Shown here piece after piece: positions 55,122-63,714 of a DNA stretch of 64,000 nucleotides. The notes below the pieces were generated by a model. That model was not told the origin of the DNA. It saw nothing but the letters and a program-made list of their open reading frames with translations, and did not search any database. Made by a program: the position numbers and the translations under genes. Origin of the DNA: Oceanospirillum beijerinckii DSM 7166 (GTDB lineage Bacteria; Pseudomonadota; Gammaproteobacteria; Pseudomonadales; Halomonadaceae); assembly GCF_000422425.1 (NCBI RefSeq), contig NZ_AULT01000010.1:102594-166593 (forward strand). The letters are read 5' to 3'. Position 1 is the stretch's first letter, and the number at the start of each line of letters is the position of its first letter.

Positions 55122-56534
55122 CTATTCAGCCTGTGCTTTTTTGAGTCGGTTGTATAGCGTCGCGCGGGATATGCCGAGGCTTTTCGCGGCAGCCGTGCGA
55201 TTGCCATGATGTTGTTCAATAGCCCGTTGAATCAGTACATAGTCATTCTGCTGACGCTGTTGCTGCAGGCGGTTGGTTTGTGTTGAAGGATGGTTTCTTG
55301 TTGATATTATGGCTACCGGCACATGGCCCTGGTCCGTTAATTGAATGCCAAAATCATCAGCGTAGATCTGTTCCCCTTCGGCCATCACACAGGCACGCTC
55401 CAGACGATTTCTCAGCTCCCGTACATTGCCGGGCCAGTGGTAGCCTTCCAGCCAGTGGATAGCCTGTTGTGATAGCGCCAGCGGGGGGAGGTGAGTTTGC
55501 TTCTGGATCTGTTGCAACAGATGTTGTGCTAATACCGGGATATCCCCTGTACGCTGGCGCAGAGGCGGCAGGTCAATCGGGAGGACATTCAGACGATAAT
55601 AGAGGTCAGCGCGGAATTCCCCTTGCTGTACCAGCTCAGCCAGGTTTTGCGAGGTTGCAGCGATAACCCGCACATCGACACTGATCAGGCGATTGGAGCC
55701 GAGGGCTTCAGCTTCCCGCTCCTGTAGTACTCTGAGTAGCTTGGCCTGCATTGCCAGAGGCATCTCTGCGATCTCATCAAGAAACAGGGTGCCGCCATCG
55801 GCCAGCTGGACCTTGCCGACACGGCCTTTTTTATCGGCTCCGGTATAGGCCCCGGCAGCGGTGCCAAACAGTTCCGCTTCGGCCAGAGGCTCCGGCAGTG
55901 CCGCCATATTGATACCCACAAAAGGGGCGTCGCGACGGGGTGAGGCCTGATGAATACCCTGGGCTAACAACTCCTTACCGGTTCCTGTCTCACCCAGTAG
56001 CAGCAGCGTGGTATCCAGCTGAGCGGCTCTTAAAGCCTGGCGCTTGAGTTGCAGAACCTGTGGCGACTCCCCGACCATATCGTCCAGGGCGTAACGGCTG
56101 GTGCGCAGTAGATTTTCTTTTTCAAAACGGCGACGCAGGCGGGCAAATTTATCGAACAGAGGTTGCAGTTGTTCCAGGTCGTCATGGAAGATCAGACCCA
56201 GAGCACCCACAACGTTATCCTCCTGATCCCTCAGAGGCAGGCGGTTTACTACACACCAGCGACCACTGATCTGCATCAGATCCAGAAACATCGGTTTACC
56301 GGTTTGTACCACCCGGGGAAGTTGAGAAGTCGGGAGAATCTGCTCAAGAGGCAGGCCGGTGGGGTCAAAATCATCGTCCAGTTGCAGCATGGCACGATAG
56401 GCCTGGCTGATCCATACGATATTCAGCGCTGCATCAATCGCGATAGCCCCCTGACAAGCCTTGGCCAGCTGATCCAGCAGGGTGGCGTAGTGAGCGTCGC
56501 AGGATAGTAGTTGCAGCAGGTTTTGAGGGCTCAT
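55122..56534 (-). CDS. Sigma-54-dependent activator (PAS-AAA+-Fis)
   Basis: 470 residues. An N-terminal PAS-like sensor (about 1-130), a central AAA+ domain (about 155-385) with Walker A GETGTGKELLAQGIH and DGGTLFLDEIAEMPLAMQAKLLRVLQE, and a C-terminal Fis-type helix-turn-helix (GNRTAAAKSLGISRATLYNRL). The sigma-54 contact loop, normally GAFTGA, reads GAYTGA, a conservative change found in some active proteins. ATG 56534 is chosen over an upstream TTG. It lies upstream of the CoA-transferase gene on the same strand. Confidence 0.92.
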   Translation of the reverse strand: MSPQNLLQLLSCDAHYATLLDQLAKACQGAIAIDAALNIVWISQAYRAMLQLDDDFDPTGLPLEQILPTSQLPRVVQTGKPMFLDLMQISGRWCVVNRLPLRDQEDNVVGALGLIFHDDLEQLQPLFDKFARLRRRFEKENLLRTSRYALDDMVGESPQVLQLKRQALRAAQLDTTLLLLGETGTGKELLAQGIHQASPRRDAPFVGINMAALPEPLAEAELFGTAAGAYTGADKKGRVGKVQLADGGTLFLDEIAEMPLAMQAKLLRVLQEREAEALGSNRLISVDVRVIAATSQNLAELVQQGEFRADLYYRLNVLPIDLPPLRQRTGDIPVLAQHLLQQIQKQTHLPPLALSQQAIHWLEGYHWPGNVRELRNRLERACVMAEGEQIYADDFGIQLTDQGHVPVAIISTRNHPSTQTNRLQQQRQQNDYVLIQRAIEQHHGNRTAAAKSLGISRATLYNRLKKAQAE

Positions 56535-56732
56535 GGTCGATAATCTCAACTCTTTAAACGGTAGCAGCGTACTGACCTGTCAGATAGCCGTAGGCTAAGT
56601 CATGATCAATACATGCGGTTGATCATGCCGATTAATAGAACATAGGGTGGAAGTTTTTCAGCTAATCGTCGAATTTTACTGCCAGCCCAGGGTCAGTAAG
56701 GATAAAATAGCACGTCCAGATAAGAGGTGACC

Positions 56733-57254
56733 ATGCAGTTACAAGATGTTGATAAAGCAGCGTATTTAAAACTGAGTCGAAAAGTCAGTATCACGCTGAT
56801 CATTTGTTTTGCTGTCAGCGCTCTGGCCAGTGGCCAGGTGTTGGTGCACACGTTAGGCAATCCCGAGGGCGGGAATTTCTATCTTAACCTGGCGGGGGTG
56901 ATTGTCGGGATTTTAATATCGAGCCTGCTGTTTTCCTTCTATCGCAATGATCCTCGCCTGGAATCTCTGTTATATGTGTTCCGTCTGAAACGTATGCTGG
57001 CGCGGGTGACTAATCGAATGCATAAGCTGAAACAGCTGTCTGAGCAGGGTAATCATAATGCCCGTATGATACTGCGCTTCTATTATGAGGGTTTGTTGCA
57101 GGTCTATTTTCTGGAAAGCAACGAATATGGTCACACCGAGCTGGAAAAAGAGCAGCAGGCTTTTTTGGCTACCTTAACAGAGGAGCAGCGGGCAGAGCCA
57201 TTGCTTGTGGTTGAACCCGAGCTGATTGAAGTGACGGCTAAATTGGCAGACTAA
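56733..57254 (+). CDS. DUF3087 membrane protein
   Basis: 173 residues with two membrane helices (about 17-40 and 52-72) followed by a cytoplasmic helical domain (RNDPRLESLLYVFRLKRMLARVTNRMHKL). It resembles the DUF3087 family of gammaproteobacteria; function unknown. ATG 56733 has AGAGG six bases upstream; a GTG at 56727 lies within that site. Confidence 0.75.
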   Translation: MQLQDVDKAAYLKLSRKVSITLIICFAVSALASGQVLVHTLGNPEGGNFYLNLAGVIVGILISSLLFSFYRNDPRLESLLYVFRLKRMLARVTNRMHKLKQLSEQGNHNARMILRFYYEGLLQVYFLESNEYGHTELEKEQQAFLATLTEEQRAEPLLVVEPELIEVTAKLAD

Positions 57255-57373
57255 CCACTGAGAAGTCAGCAATGATCAGGTAGCACAGTGGTGTTACCTG
57301 ATCAATTCGATCTGTTGCTCCCGCCGAACGATTGATATTTGTCGTTCTTGTGTTGAGTATTGAGTGTTGAGCG

Positions 57374-58303
57374 CTAGGTTTTATCGCTGTCGTGTGAGCC
57401 GGTGTTTTTGTCTGGCTCATTCTTCAGCTGTCGATCAGGCAGTGGCATCGGCTTAAGGTGGCGTTGTTTGCCATCCCTGCGAGACAGTTCTGTACCGCAA
57501 TATTTGCAGTAATCCGCATCCGCTTCATGACCTTCTTCACCACAACCATGACACACCAGCATCATATGGCGTTTCATGGTTTGTGATAGTTCAACGGTGA
57601 CAATGCCTGTCGGGACCGCAATGACGCCGTAGCCCATAATCATCACCACCGATGACAGAAACTGGCCAATATTGGTTTGGGGGGTAATGTCGCCATAGCC
57701 CACGGTTGTCAGTGTGACGACGGCCCAGTAGATACTGCGCGGGATACTGGTAAAACCGTTTTCCGGGCCTTCGATTACATACATCAGCGAACCAAAAATC
57801 ACTACCATTGTGAGAACGGTAAACAGAAAGACCGTAATTTTACGCCGACTGGCCTGCATCGCTTTGGTCAGAGCGGCGGCTTCACCGACATAGTGAAACA
57901 GCTTCAAAATCCGGAAGATTCTTAACACCCGTATTAAACGTACTACCAGCATCACCTGAGTGCCTGCGAAAAACAGGCTGAGGTAAGTGGGGATAATACA
58001 TAGCAGATCAATCAGGCCAAAAAAACTGGTGGCGTACTTCAAGGGCTTGCCAATGGAGTAAAGACGCAGCAGGTACTCAATGGTAAAGATGATGGTAAAA
58101 AACCATTCTGCGATGTAAAGCTCCCGATGCCAGACCTCACGAATGGATTCGACGCTGTCCAGCATCACCAGAATCACACTGGCCGCAATAAAAAATATCA
58201 GGCAAAGATCAAATCCTCTGGCCAATGGCGTATTGGCCTCAAAGATTACGTGGTAGATCCAGGCCCGGTGTCCGGAAGGTTTGGCTGAGTTCTGTTCGCT
58301 CAT
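57374..58303 (-). CDS. Voltage-gated-type K+ channel with C-terminal zinc ribbon
   Basis: 309 residues, six membrane segments. S4 is present with regular arginines (VVRLIRVLRIFRILKLF). The selectivity filter is TTVGYGD (about residue 200), followed by S6. After S6 comes a four-cysteine zinc-ribbon-like stretch CHGCGEEGHEADADYCKYCG (about 253-272), a tail not found in simple KvAP-type channels. It ends in a charged, low-complexity tail. It lies 36 bases before the end of the CYTH-CHAD gene's transcription unit, on the same strand and downstream of it. Confidence 0.9.
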   Translation of the reverse strand: MSEQNSAKPSGHRAWIYHVIFEANTPLARGFDLCLIFFIAASVILVMLDSVESIREVWHRELYIAEWFFTIIFTIEYLLRLYSIGKPLKYATSFFGLIDLLCIIPTYLSLFFAGTQVMLVVRLIRVLRIFRILKLFHYVGEAAALTKAMQASRRKITVFLFTVLTMVVIFGSLMYVIEGPENGFTSIPRSIYWAVVTLTTVGYGDITPQTNIGQFLSSVVMIMGYGVIAVPTGIVTVELSQTMKRHMMLVCHGCGEEGHEADADYCKYCGTELSRRDGKQRHLKPMPLPDRQLKNEPDKNTGSHDSDKT

Positions 58304-58339
58304 CTTGGCAGTATCCTGTTATTTCCCTGTGCCAGATTT

Positions 58340-59803
58340 TTAATGGGTCTGAAGGTTTTTCTTCAGGGTGTTAAAGCTTAGGGCGATACGACCCAGCTCC
58401 AGAACTTTGTCGTACTGATCCTTCTGATTTCTTGCCAGTAGCGTCGGTTCAACTTTCAGGCCTTGGTCTATCATGTTTTGAATGGCCAGCTCTTCTGACA
58501 TCAGGCCGCCCAGCTCATTAATCAGATCGACCAGTAGATTGGCTTCATGGATTAAGTGTTTGGTACCCAGCCCCTGCTGAGGGTTCTGATAATTGACCCA
58601 GCGAATCAGGTGTAACAGAGGTGATGTTTGTTTTAGCCAAAGGATTTTATCTGTAGGATGTAAAGGGAGTTGTACGCGACGAAGCAGGTCCTGAAAGATC
58701 AGTTCATTGTCATGGAAGGGATAGGGCAGGTCTTCTTTGTTCAGGATATACAGCCACTGCATCACCTCCAACATGCTCTGCCCCATCCAGGGTTCATTGA
58801 TTATGGCGTGATACTGGCTGTTAAGCAGGGTAAAATCAGCTTGGTGTTGAAGCTCCTTTGGGCAGTTGTCCAGACGTTGCCAGGCCTGGCTTTGGCGGTA
58901 GATATTGACCAGGTGTTCCAGGTTATAAGTGAACATGCGTAGCTTATAGCTTAAATAAGTGGGCATCTTCAGGGCTTTATCGATTACGCTGGAGCGGTTC
59001 AGGTGGTAGCAACACCAGCGTAGTTGCAGCAGTGACTCATACAGGCTTTCCAGATTGAGCCAGTTGCGATCAAAGCTCAGAATATCCCGTGCGGCGATAA
59101 AGTGATCCAATTCAATTTGTGCTGCAGTGACCAGTCCGGCATAGCTGTCAAAAGGTGGTATACGATTGACGCGGACTCCTGCCTGCTGTGGTGCAAAAAG
59201 ACGATAACCGCGTTGAGCCTTACTGATATTGCTCAGTTGCAGAGGAATGACGTCGCTTAGATCATGGGCGACCTTAAACAAAAGGTCGCTATCACCGGAG
59301 ACCAATTCCAGTTCGATTTCGCTGATAGTATCTCTGTGTCCACCGGCAATGGCAGCCCCGTTGTCCAATACCATCTCAATTTCGGCTTGTGTTTGATCAA
59401 AGTGAACATCCAGTAGCCATTTCTTGCGGGTAAAGTTGGTCTCAAAAGCAGGTTTCAGATTTTGAGCCAGATAAACTGGGTCCAATGGTGCAGGCCAAAG
59501 CGACGGATCGATATGTTCCAACTCCAGTTGCGGGCCTTTGACAACCCACTCCCATTCGCCTCTTTGATGCAGACCACCGCTGCCATTACCGGCGGTTTTC
59601 AGGGTCTGGATATACTGATCCCCGGCTTTACGGACTCTTAAGGCCACTCTGGCACGGTTCAGGTCCAGATCGTCGGTATCAAAGTAGATATTGATCAGCT
59701 CTTTACTGTCATAGCTGCGTGCCTGTTGCAATACCCGATGCTGTTTGAGCAGATCTGCTGCCTGGGCTGGAATTGCCAGCTTTAGTTCAATTTCCTTGGC
59801 CAT
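58340..59803 (-). CDS. CYTH-CHAD protein, inorganic triphosphatase type
   Basis: 487 residues. An N-terminal CYTH domain (about 1-200) has the signature EIELKL at residues 4-9 and later acidic pairs (EIEMVLDNGAAIAGG, EIELELVSGD), typical of tripolyphosphatases such as E. coli YgiF. A CHAD helical domain (about 220-480) follows, a fold that binds polyphosphate. GAGG precedes the ATG. The upstream region carries a Pho-box-like array, and the neighbouring divergent genes are for phosphate uptake, so a role in polyphosphate or phosphate metabolism is plausible. Confidence 0.88.
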   Translation of the reverse strand: MAKEIELKLAIPAQAADLLKQHRVLQQARSYDSKELINIYFDTDDLDLNRARVALRVRKAGDQYIQTLKTAGNGSGGLHQRGEWEWVVKGPQLELEHIDPSLWPAPLDPVYLAQNLKPAFETNFTRKKWLLDVHFDQTQAEIEMVLDNGAAIAGGHRDTISEIELELVSGDSDLLFKVAHDLSDVIPLQLSNISKAQRGYRLFAPQQAGVRVNRIPPFDSYAGLVTAAQIELDHFIAARDILSFDRNWLNLESLYESLLQLRWCCYHLNRSSVIDKALKMPTYLSYKLRMFTYNLEHLVNIYRQSQAWQRLDNCPKELQHQADFTLLNSQYHAIINEPWMGQSMLEVMQWLYILNKEDLPYPFHDNELIFQDLLRRVQLPLHPTDKILWLKQTSPLLHLIRWVNYQNPQQGLGTKHLIHEANLLVDLINELGGLMSEELAIQNMIDQGLKVEPTLLARNQKDQYDKVLELGRIALSFNTLKKNLQTH

Positions 59804-59930
59804 GACGTCCTCGGCGAATAATTAGGGTCAGAGTGTTTCCCCGGCATTTTACTGTGCAAATGGTCGTTCGCCAAAAGAAGAAAAAAGCTTACTGCTGTAA
59901 TAAAAGTGTAATCTTGATGTCATATAAGGT

Positions 59931-59996
59931 TCTTTATCAGATGAATATGACATTTTTATCAAAAAAAGATGACATGAAGCAGAACTTTTTATGACA
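59931..59996 (-). promoter_or_regulatory. Pho-box-like array (three tandem sites)
   Basis: Read on minus in 11-base steps from 59996: TGTCATAAAAA, GTTCTGCTTCA, TGTCATCTTTT, TTTGATAAAAA, TGTCATATTCA, TCTGATAAAGA. TGTCAT recurs every 22 bases exactly, the geometry of PhoB dimers on consecutive Pho boxes. It points toward the CYTH-CHAD gene (start 59803), with TATATG at 59921-59926 as a possible -10. It could also influence the divergent phosphate genes. Confidence 0.6.
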
Positions 59997-60054
59997 CGGA
60001 AAGATCCTGCTTTTATACTTTCGCCCAAGATTTAATACCCCCAAGGTGAAGACC

Positions 60055-60729
60055 ATGAGTAACGCATTTTCCAAGCTATTTGGGCGCTCTCCTTTCGGCC
60101 CTATGCAGGAACATATGTCAAAATCCTACGCGTGTGCTGAGCAGCTGATCCCTTTTTTCTCAGCTGTGTTGGCAGAGGATTGGCAGGAAGCTGAAACACT
60201 GCAGCAGAAAATTTCTGGTTTGGAAAACGAGGCGGACGATATCAAGGCGAAGATCCGTGCAAACCTGCCGGAAAGTCTGTTTATGCCAGTGTCCCGCTCG
60301 GATCTGTTAGAGCTATTAACGGTACAGGACAAGATCGCAAATAAGACCAAGGATATCGCAGGTATCATGCTGGGACGCCAGATGAAGGTCCCAGAGGAAC
60401 TGGCGGAAGATATGGTCGCGTATGTGCAAAAAGCGGTATTGGCTGCGGAGCAGGCAAAGGTCGCTATGAGTGAGATAGATGAACTGCTGGAAACCGGCTT
60501 TGGTCGCCATGAATCAGAACTGGTGAAAGGCATGATTCAGAAGATCGATCAGTACGAACACGAAGCGGATAAGCTGCAGGTTCATATTCGTGCCAAGCTA
60601 TTCAAGCTGGAAGCGAATCTGCCACCGGTAGACGTGATCTTTATGTATAAAATAATCGATTGGATCGGTGATCTGTCTGACCGTGCCGAGCGCGTAGGAA
60701 GTCGCCTGCAGATTCTTCTGGCGAAATAA
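60055..60729 (+). CDS. PhoU-like DUF47 protein (TIGR00153)
   Basis: A 224-residue, all-helical protein starting MSNAFSKLFGRSPFGPMQEH, typical of the TIGR00153/DUF47 family (E. coli YkaA). Members resemble PhoU and are encoded with Pit transporters, which they are thought to regulate. ATG 60055 has AAGGTG six bases upstream; a GTG at 60046 is part of that site. pitA follows 77 bases later. Confidence 0.9.
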   Translation: MSNAFSKLFGRSPFGPMQEHMSKSYACAEQLIPFFSAVLAEDWQEAETLQQKISGLENEADDIKAKIRANLPESLFMPVSRSDLLELLTVQDKIANKTKDIAGIMLGRQMKVPEELAEDMVAYVQKAVLAAEQAKVAMSEIDELLETGFGRHESELVKGMIQKIDQYEHEADKLQVHIRAKLFKLEANLPPVDVIFMYKIIDWIGDLSDRAERVGSRLQILLAK

Positions 60730-60806
60730 TCGACAGGCAACACATAGAATGCGACTCCACTCTGTCGCGATGACTGAATAACGAAATACGACTTAACGGT
60801 TATTTT

Positions 60807-62075
60807 ATGGAAATTATTGCTCAATACGCCGATGTCTTTATTATCCTGGCCTGTGTCTTCGGCTTTTTTATGGCCTGGGGTGTGGGTGCGAATGATGTGG
60901 CCAATGCCATGGGGACCTCGGTAGGCTCCAAAGCGATCACCATCAAGCAGGCAATTGTTATTGCAATTATGTTTGAGTTTGCCGGTGCCTATCTCGCCGG
61001 TGGTGAGGTAACGGCGACCATTCGTAAAGGTATTATTGATCCGGCGTTAATGTCTGATACGCCTGAATTACTGGTTTTTGGTATGCTGGCCTCGCCGCTG
61101 GCAGCGGGTATCTGGTTGCTTGTTGCTACTCACTTTGGCTGGCCTGTATCCACTACGCATTCCATTGTGGGCGCAATTGTTGGTTTTGCCGCTGTTGGTA
61201 TTTCAGTGGAAGCCGTTGCCTGGGCTAAAGTGGGTAAAATTGCGGCCAGCTGGGTGGTGTCTCCCCTGTTAGCCGGTACGATAGCCTTCTTCCTGTTCCG
61301 TAGTGTACAGAATCTGATTCTTGAGAAAGACGATCCTTTTGCCAACGCTAAGCGCTACGTGCCTTTCTATATGTTCCTGGTTGGCTTTGTGATTGCGATG
61401 GTGACCTTGCTGAAAGGCCTGAAGCATGTGGGTTTGCACCTGTCTTATCTGGAAGCAACGCTGTGGTCAATGGTGATTGGTGCTGTGGTTATGGCGATTG
61501 GTGTCATGTTGCTGAAGAATATTCAGCGTGATGAGCAGGCGGATAAAGAGTTCCATTTCTCCAGTGTAGAGAAGGTGTTTGGCGTTCTGATGATGTTCAC
61601 TGCCTGTGCGATGGCATTTGCTCACGGTTCCAACGATGTGGCGAATGCCGTGGGTCCTCTGGCTGCTGTTGTGGGTGTGGTTCAGTCGGGTGGTGAGATT
61701 GCCAGTAAGTCAGTGATGCCTTCCTGGGTTCTGCTGCTGGGTGCTGGTGGTATTGTCGCAGGTCTGGTGATGTACGGTCACAAGGTAATCGCTACTGTGG
61801 GGACCAATATTACTGAACTGACGCCGAGCCGTGGTTTTGCCGCGACACTGGCGGCCGCAACAACAGTGGTTGTCGCATCCGGCACAGGTCTGCCAATCTC
61901 CACTACGCATACGCTGGTAGGTGCTGTACTGGGTGTGGGTCTGGCCCGGGGTATTGCGGCGCTGAATATGAATATTGTGAAAACCATCTTTCTGTCATGG
62001 ATTATCACGCTGCCAGCCGGTGCTGCGCTGTCTATTCTGTTCTTCTTCGTACTGAAAGGTGTGTTTGGCAATTAA
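60807..62075 (+). CDS. pit: Low-affinity inorganic phosphate transporter, Pit family
   Basis: A 422-residue membrane protein with two copies of the PiT signature: GVGANDVANAMGTSVGSKA near residue 28 and AHGSNDVANAVGPLAAV near residue 275, plus GWPVSTTHSIVGAIVGF and GLPISTTHTLVGAVLGVG. It carries phosphate or metal phosphate with H+ or Na+. Probable operon with the PhoU-like gene. A terminator follows. Confidence 0.95.
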   Translation: MEIIAQYADVFIILACVFGFFMAWGVGANDVANAMGTSVGSKAITIKQAIVIAIMFEFAGAYLAGGEVTATIRKGIIDPALMSDTPELLVFGMLASPLAAGIWLLVATHFGWPVSTTHSIVGAIVGFAAVGISVEAVAWAKVGKIAASWVVSPLLAGTIAFFLFRSVQNLILEKDDPFANAKRYVPFYMFLVGFVIAMVTLLKGLKHVGLHLSYLEATLWSMVIGAVVMAIGVMLLKNIQRDEQADKEFHFSSVEKVFGVLMMFTACAMAFAHGSNDVANAVGPLAAVVGVVQSGGEIASKSVMPSWVLLLGAGGIVAGLVMYGHKVIATVGTNITELTPSRGFAATLAAATTVVVASGTGLPISTTHTLVGAVLGVGLARGIAALNMNIVKTIFLSWIITLPAGAALSILFFFVLKGVFGN

Positions 62076-62106
62076 ATCAGACGCCAAAGGTGCTTTTTTA
62101 TAAGCG

Positions 62107-62132
62107 ATGGCGGCTCTAAGGCCGCCATTTTT
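62107..62132 (+). terminator. Terminator after pit
   Basis: Perfect 8-base stem ATGGCGGC (62107-62114) with GCCGCCAT (62121-62128), loop TCTAAG, then TTTT. Confidence 0.88.
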
Positions 62133-62299
62133 ATGGCATGCTATCCGGCATGAGTTTACAGTTTTGCGTTAAATGTTTGATCCCTCTGCAGGGTTTAGTC
62201 CTGCTATCCTATCTTTCTTCTTGTCGTGCTGGCGACTACAATCAGCATAACTTTATGCTATGAATATTTGATCAACCCGCTGAGTTGGACTGACAGAAA

Positions 62300-63619
62300 T
62301 TGGACAACCTACAAGATTACGTACATTGGTTTCGTAACTCGTCGCCTTATATTAACGCCCATCGTGGCCGCACCTTTGTCCTGTTGTTGGATGGCTATGC
62401 CCTGCAGCATCAAAACTTCACCAATATCGTCAATGACCTGGCGCTGTTAAACAGTCTGGGAGTGCGTTTGGTGCTGGCCTTTGGCGCACAACCGCAGATT
62501 CAGCAGCGTCTTGAGCAACGTAATATAGAGTTGGCATTTTTTGGCCCCCGTCCTGCAATCAGCAGCGATGCGATGGAAATAATTAAGGATGCAGCAGGTT
62601 CTGCGTGTCTGGAGTTGCAATCCCGTTTGTCGTCTGGTTTGCCAAACTCTCCCATGCATGGTGCCAGCATTCGGGTGACCAGCGGCAATATGATTACAGC
62701 GCGCCCGCTGGGTATTATCAATGGTCAGGACTTTGGTCATGCAGGTATTGTGCGCAGTGTGGATTGTGTATCGATTAATCGTCAGTTGAATGATGGCGCT
62801 ATCGTCTTGCTGCCCCCCATTGGTTTTTCACCGACAGGAGAGGTGTTTTCGCTGACAGTGCAGGAGGTAGCGACCCGTGCGGCCATTGAGCTGAAAGCGG
62901 ATAAGCTGATCGTCTTCAGTGAGCAGAAAGGTTTGCTGGATGATGAGGGTGAGGTGATCCGGGATATGGCACCTAAACAGGCAGGGCAGTTGCTGGATCT
63001 GCTATCAGAAGAACATCGTTTGTATCCGGCCCTGCAAGCTGCCTGGCAGGCCAGTCGCTTTGGTGTCGGGCGCGCCCATTTGATCAGCTATCAGCAGGAT
63101 GGAGCCTTGCTGGAGGAGCTGTTTACCCGTAATGGCGGCGGTACCATGATCACTCAGGAGCTGTATGAGCAGGTACGTGATGCCAGTATTGATGACGTTG
63201 GCGGCATTCTTGAGTTGATTCAACCCCTGGAAGAGCAGGGAGTGCTGGTACGTCGCTCCCGTGAACGGCTGGAAACCGAGATCGATCAGTTTACCGTGGT
63301 GGAGCTGGATGGCATGATCGTCGCCTGTGCGGCGCTATATCCTTATATGGATGAACAGGATGGAAGGATTGGAGAGCTGGCCTGTGTTGCGGTTGATCCC
63401 CAGTTTCGCGGCGGTGATCGTGGCGGCCTGATTCTGCAACATATCGAGAAGCGTTCCCGTCGCTTGGGGCTGAAGGCGCTGTTTGTGTTAACTACGCATA
63501 CCGCCCACTGGTTTCAGGAGCGGGGCTTTGAGCCTGCGGGTGTGGATGCTTTGCCGCAAAGTCGTCAGCAGCTGTATAACTGGCAACGCAACTCTAAGGT
63601 TTTTGTTAAGGCGCTATAG
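62300..63619 (+). CDS. argA: Amino-acid N-acetyltransferase (N-acetylglutamate synthase)
   Basis: 439 residues, first step of arginine synthesis. An amino-acid-kinase-like domain (about 20-280; SPYINAHRGRTFVLLLDG, HLISYQQDGALLEELFTRNG) is followed by a GNAT acetyltransferase domain (about 295-435; ELACVAVDPQFRGGDRGGLIL, WFQERGFEPAG). Length and pattern match E. coli ArgA. The start is a TTG (62300), giving MDNLQDYVHWFRNSSPYIN, which lines up with the family; no good ribosome-binding site or ATG is seen, so the first residues are uncertain. Confidence 0.93.
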   Translation: MDNLQDYVHWFRNSSPYINAHRGRTFVLLLDGYALQHQNFTNIVNDLALLNSLGVRLVLAFGAQPQIQQRLEQRNIELAFFGPRPAISSDAMEIIKDAAGSACLELQSRLSSGLPNSPMHGASIRVTSGNMITARPLGIINGQDFGHAGIVRSVDCVSINRQLNDGAIVLLPPIGFSPTGEVFSLTVQEVATRAAIELKADKLIVFSEQKGLLDDEGEVIRDMAPKQAGQLLDLLSEEHRLYPALQAAWQASRFGVGRAHLISYQQDGALLEELFTRNGGGTMITQELYEQVRDASIDDVGGILELIQPLEEQGVLVRRSRERLETEIDQFTVVELDGMIVACAALYPYMDEQDGRIGELACVAVDPQFRGGDRGGLILQHIEKRSRRLGLKALFVLTTHTAHWFQERGFEPAGVDALPQSRQQLYNWQRNSKVFVKAL

Positions 63620-63632
63620 TGCTGGGTAAGAG

Positions 63633-63680
63633 TAATACCAATCAAGATAAGTTATTGTAGGTCAAGATAAGTTATTGTAG
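63633..63680 (+). repeat. Remnant of the dispersed element with a duplicated segment
   Basis: AATACCAATCAAGATAAGTT matches the left end of the REP-type elements at 26061 and 48756. TCAAGATAAGTTATTGTAG then occurs twice in tandem (about 63640-63658 and 63662-63680), and the right part of the element is missing; transposase sequence follows. Confidence 0.55.
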
Positions 63681-63714
63681 ATACCATCTCTCCAAATCAC
63701 CTTCAACAGCTCTT

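Noticed and set aside
55001..55219. Open frame on minus encoding a His-Asn repeat protein
   Set aside because: It is simply the hexamer array read in another frame, overlapping the end of the sigma-54 activator; no ribosome-binding site.
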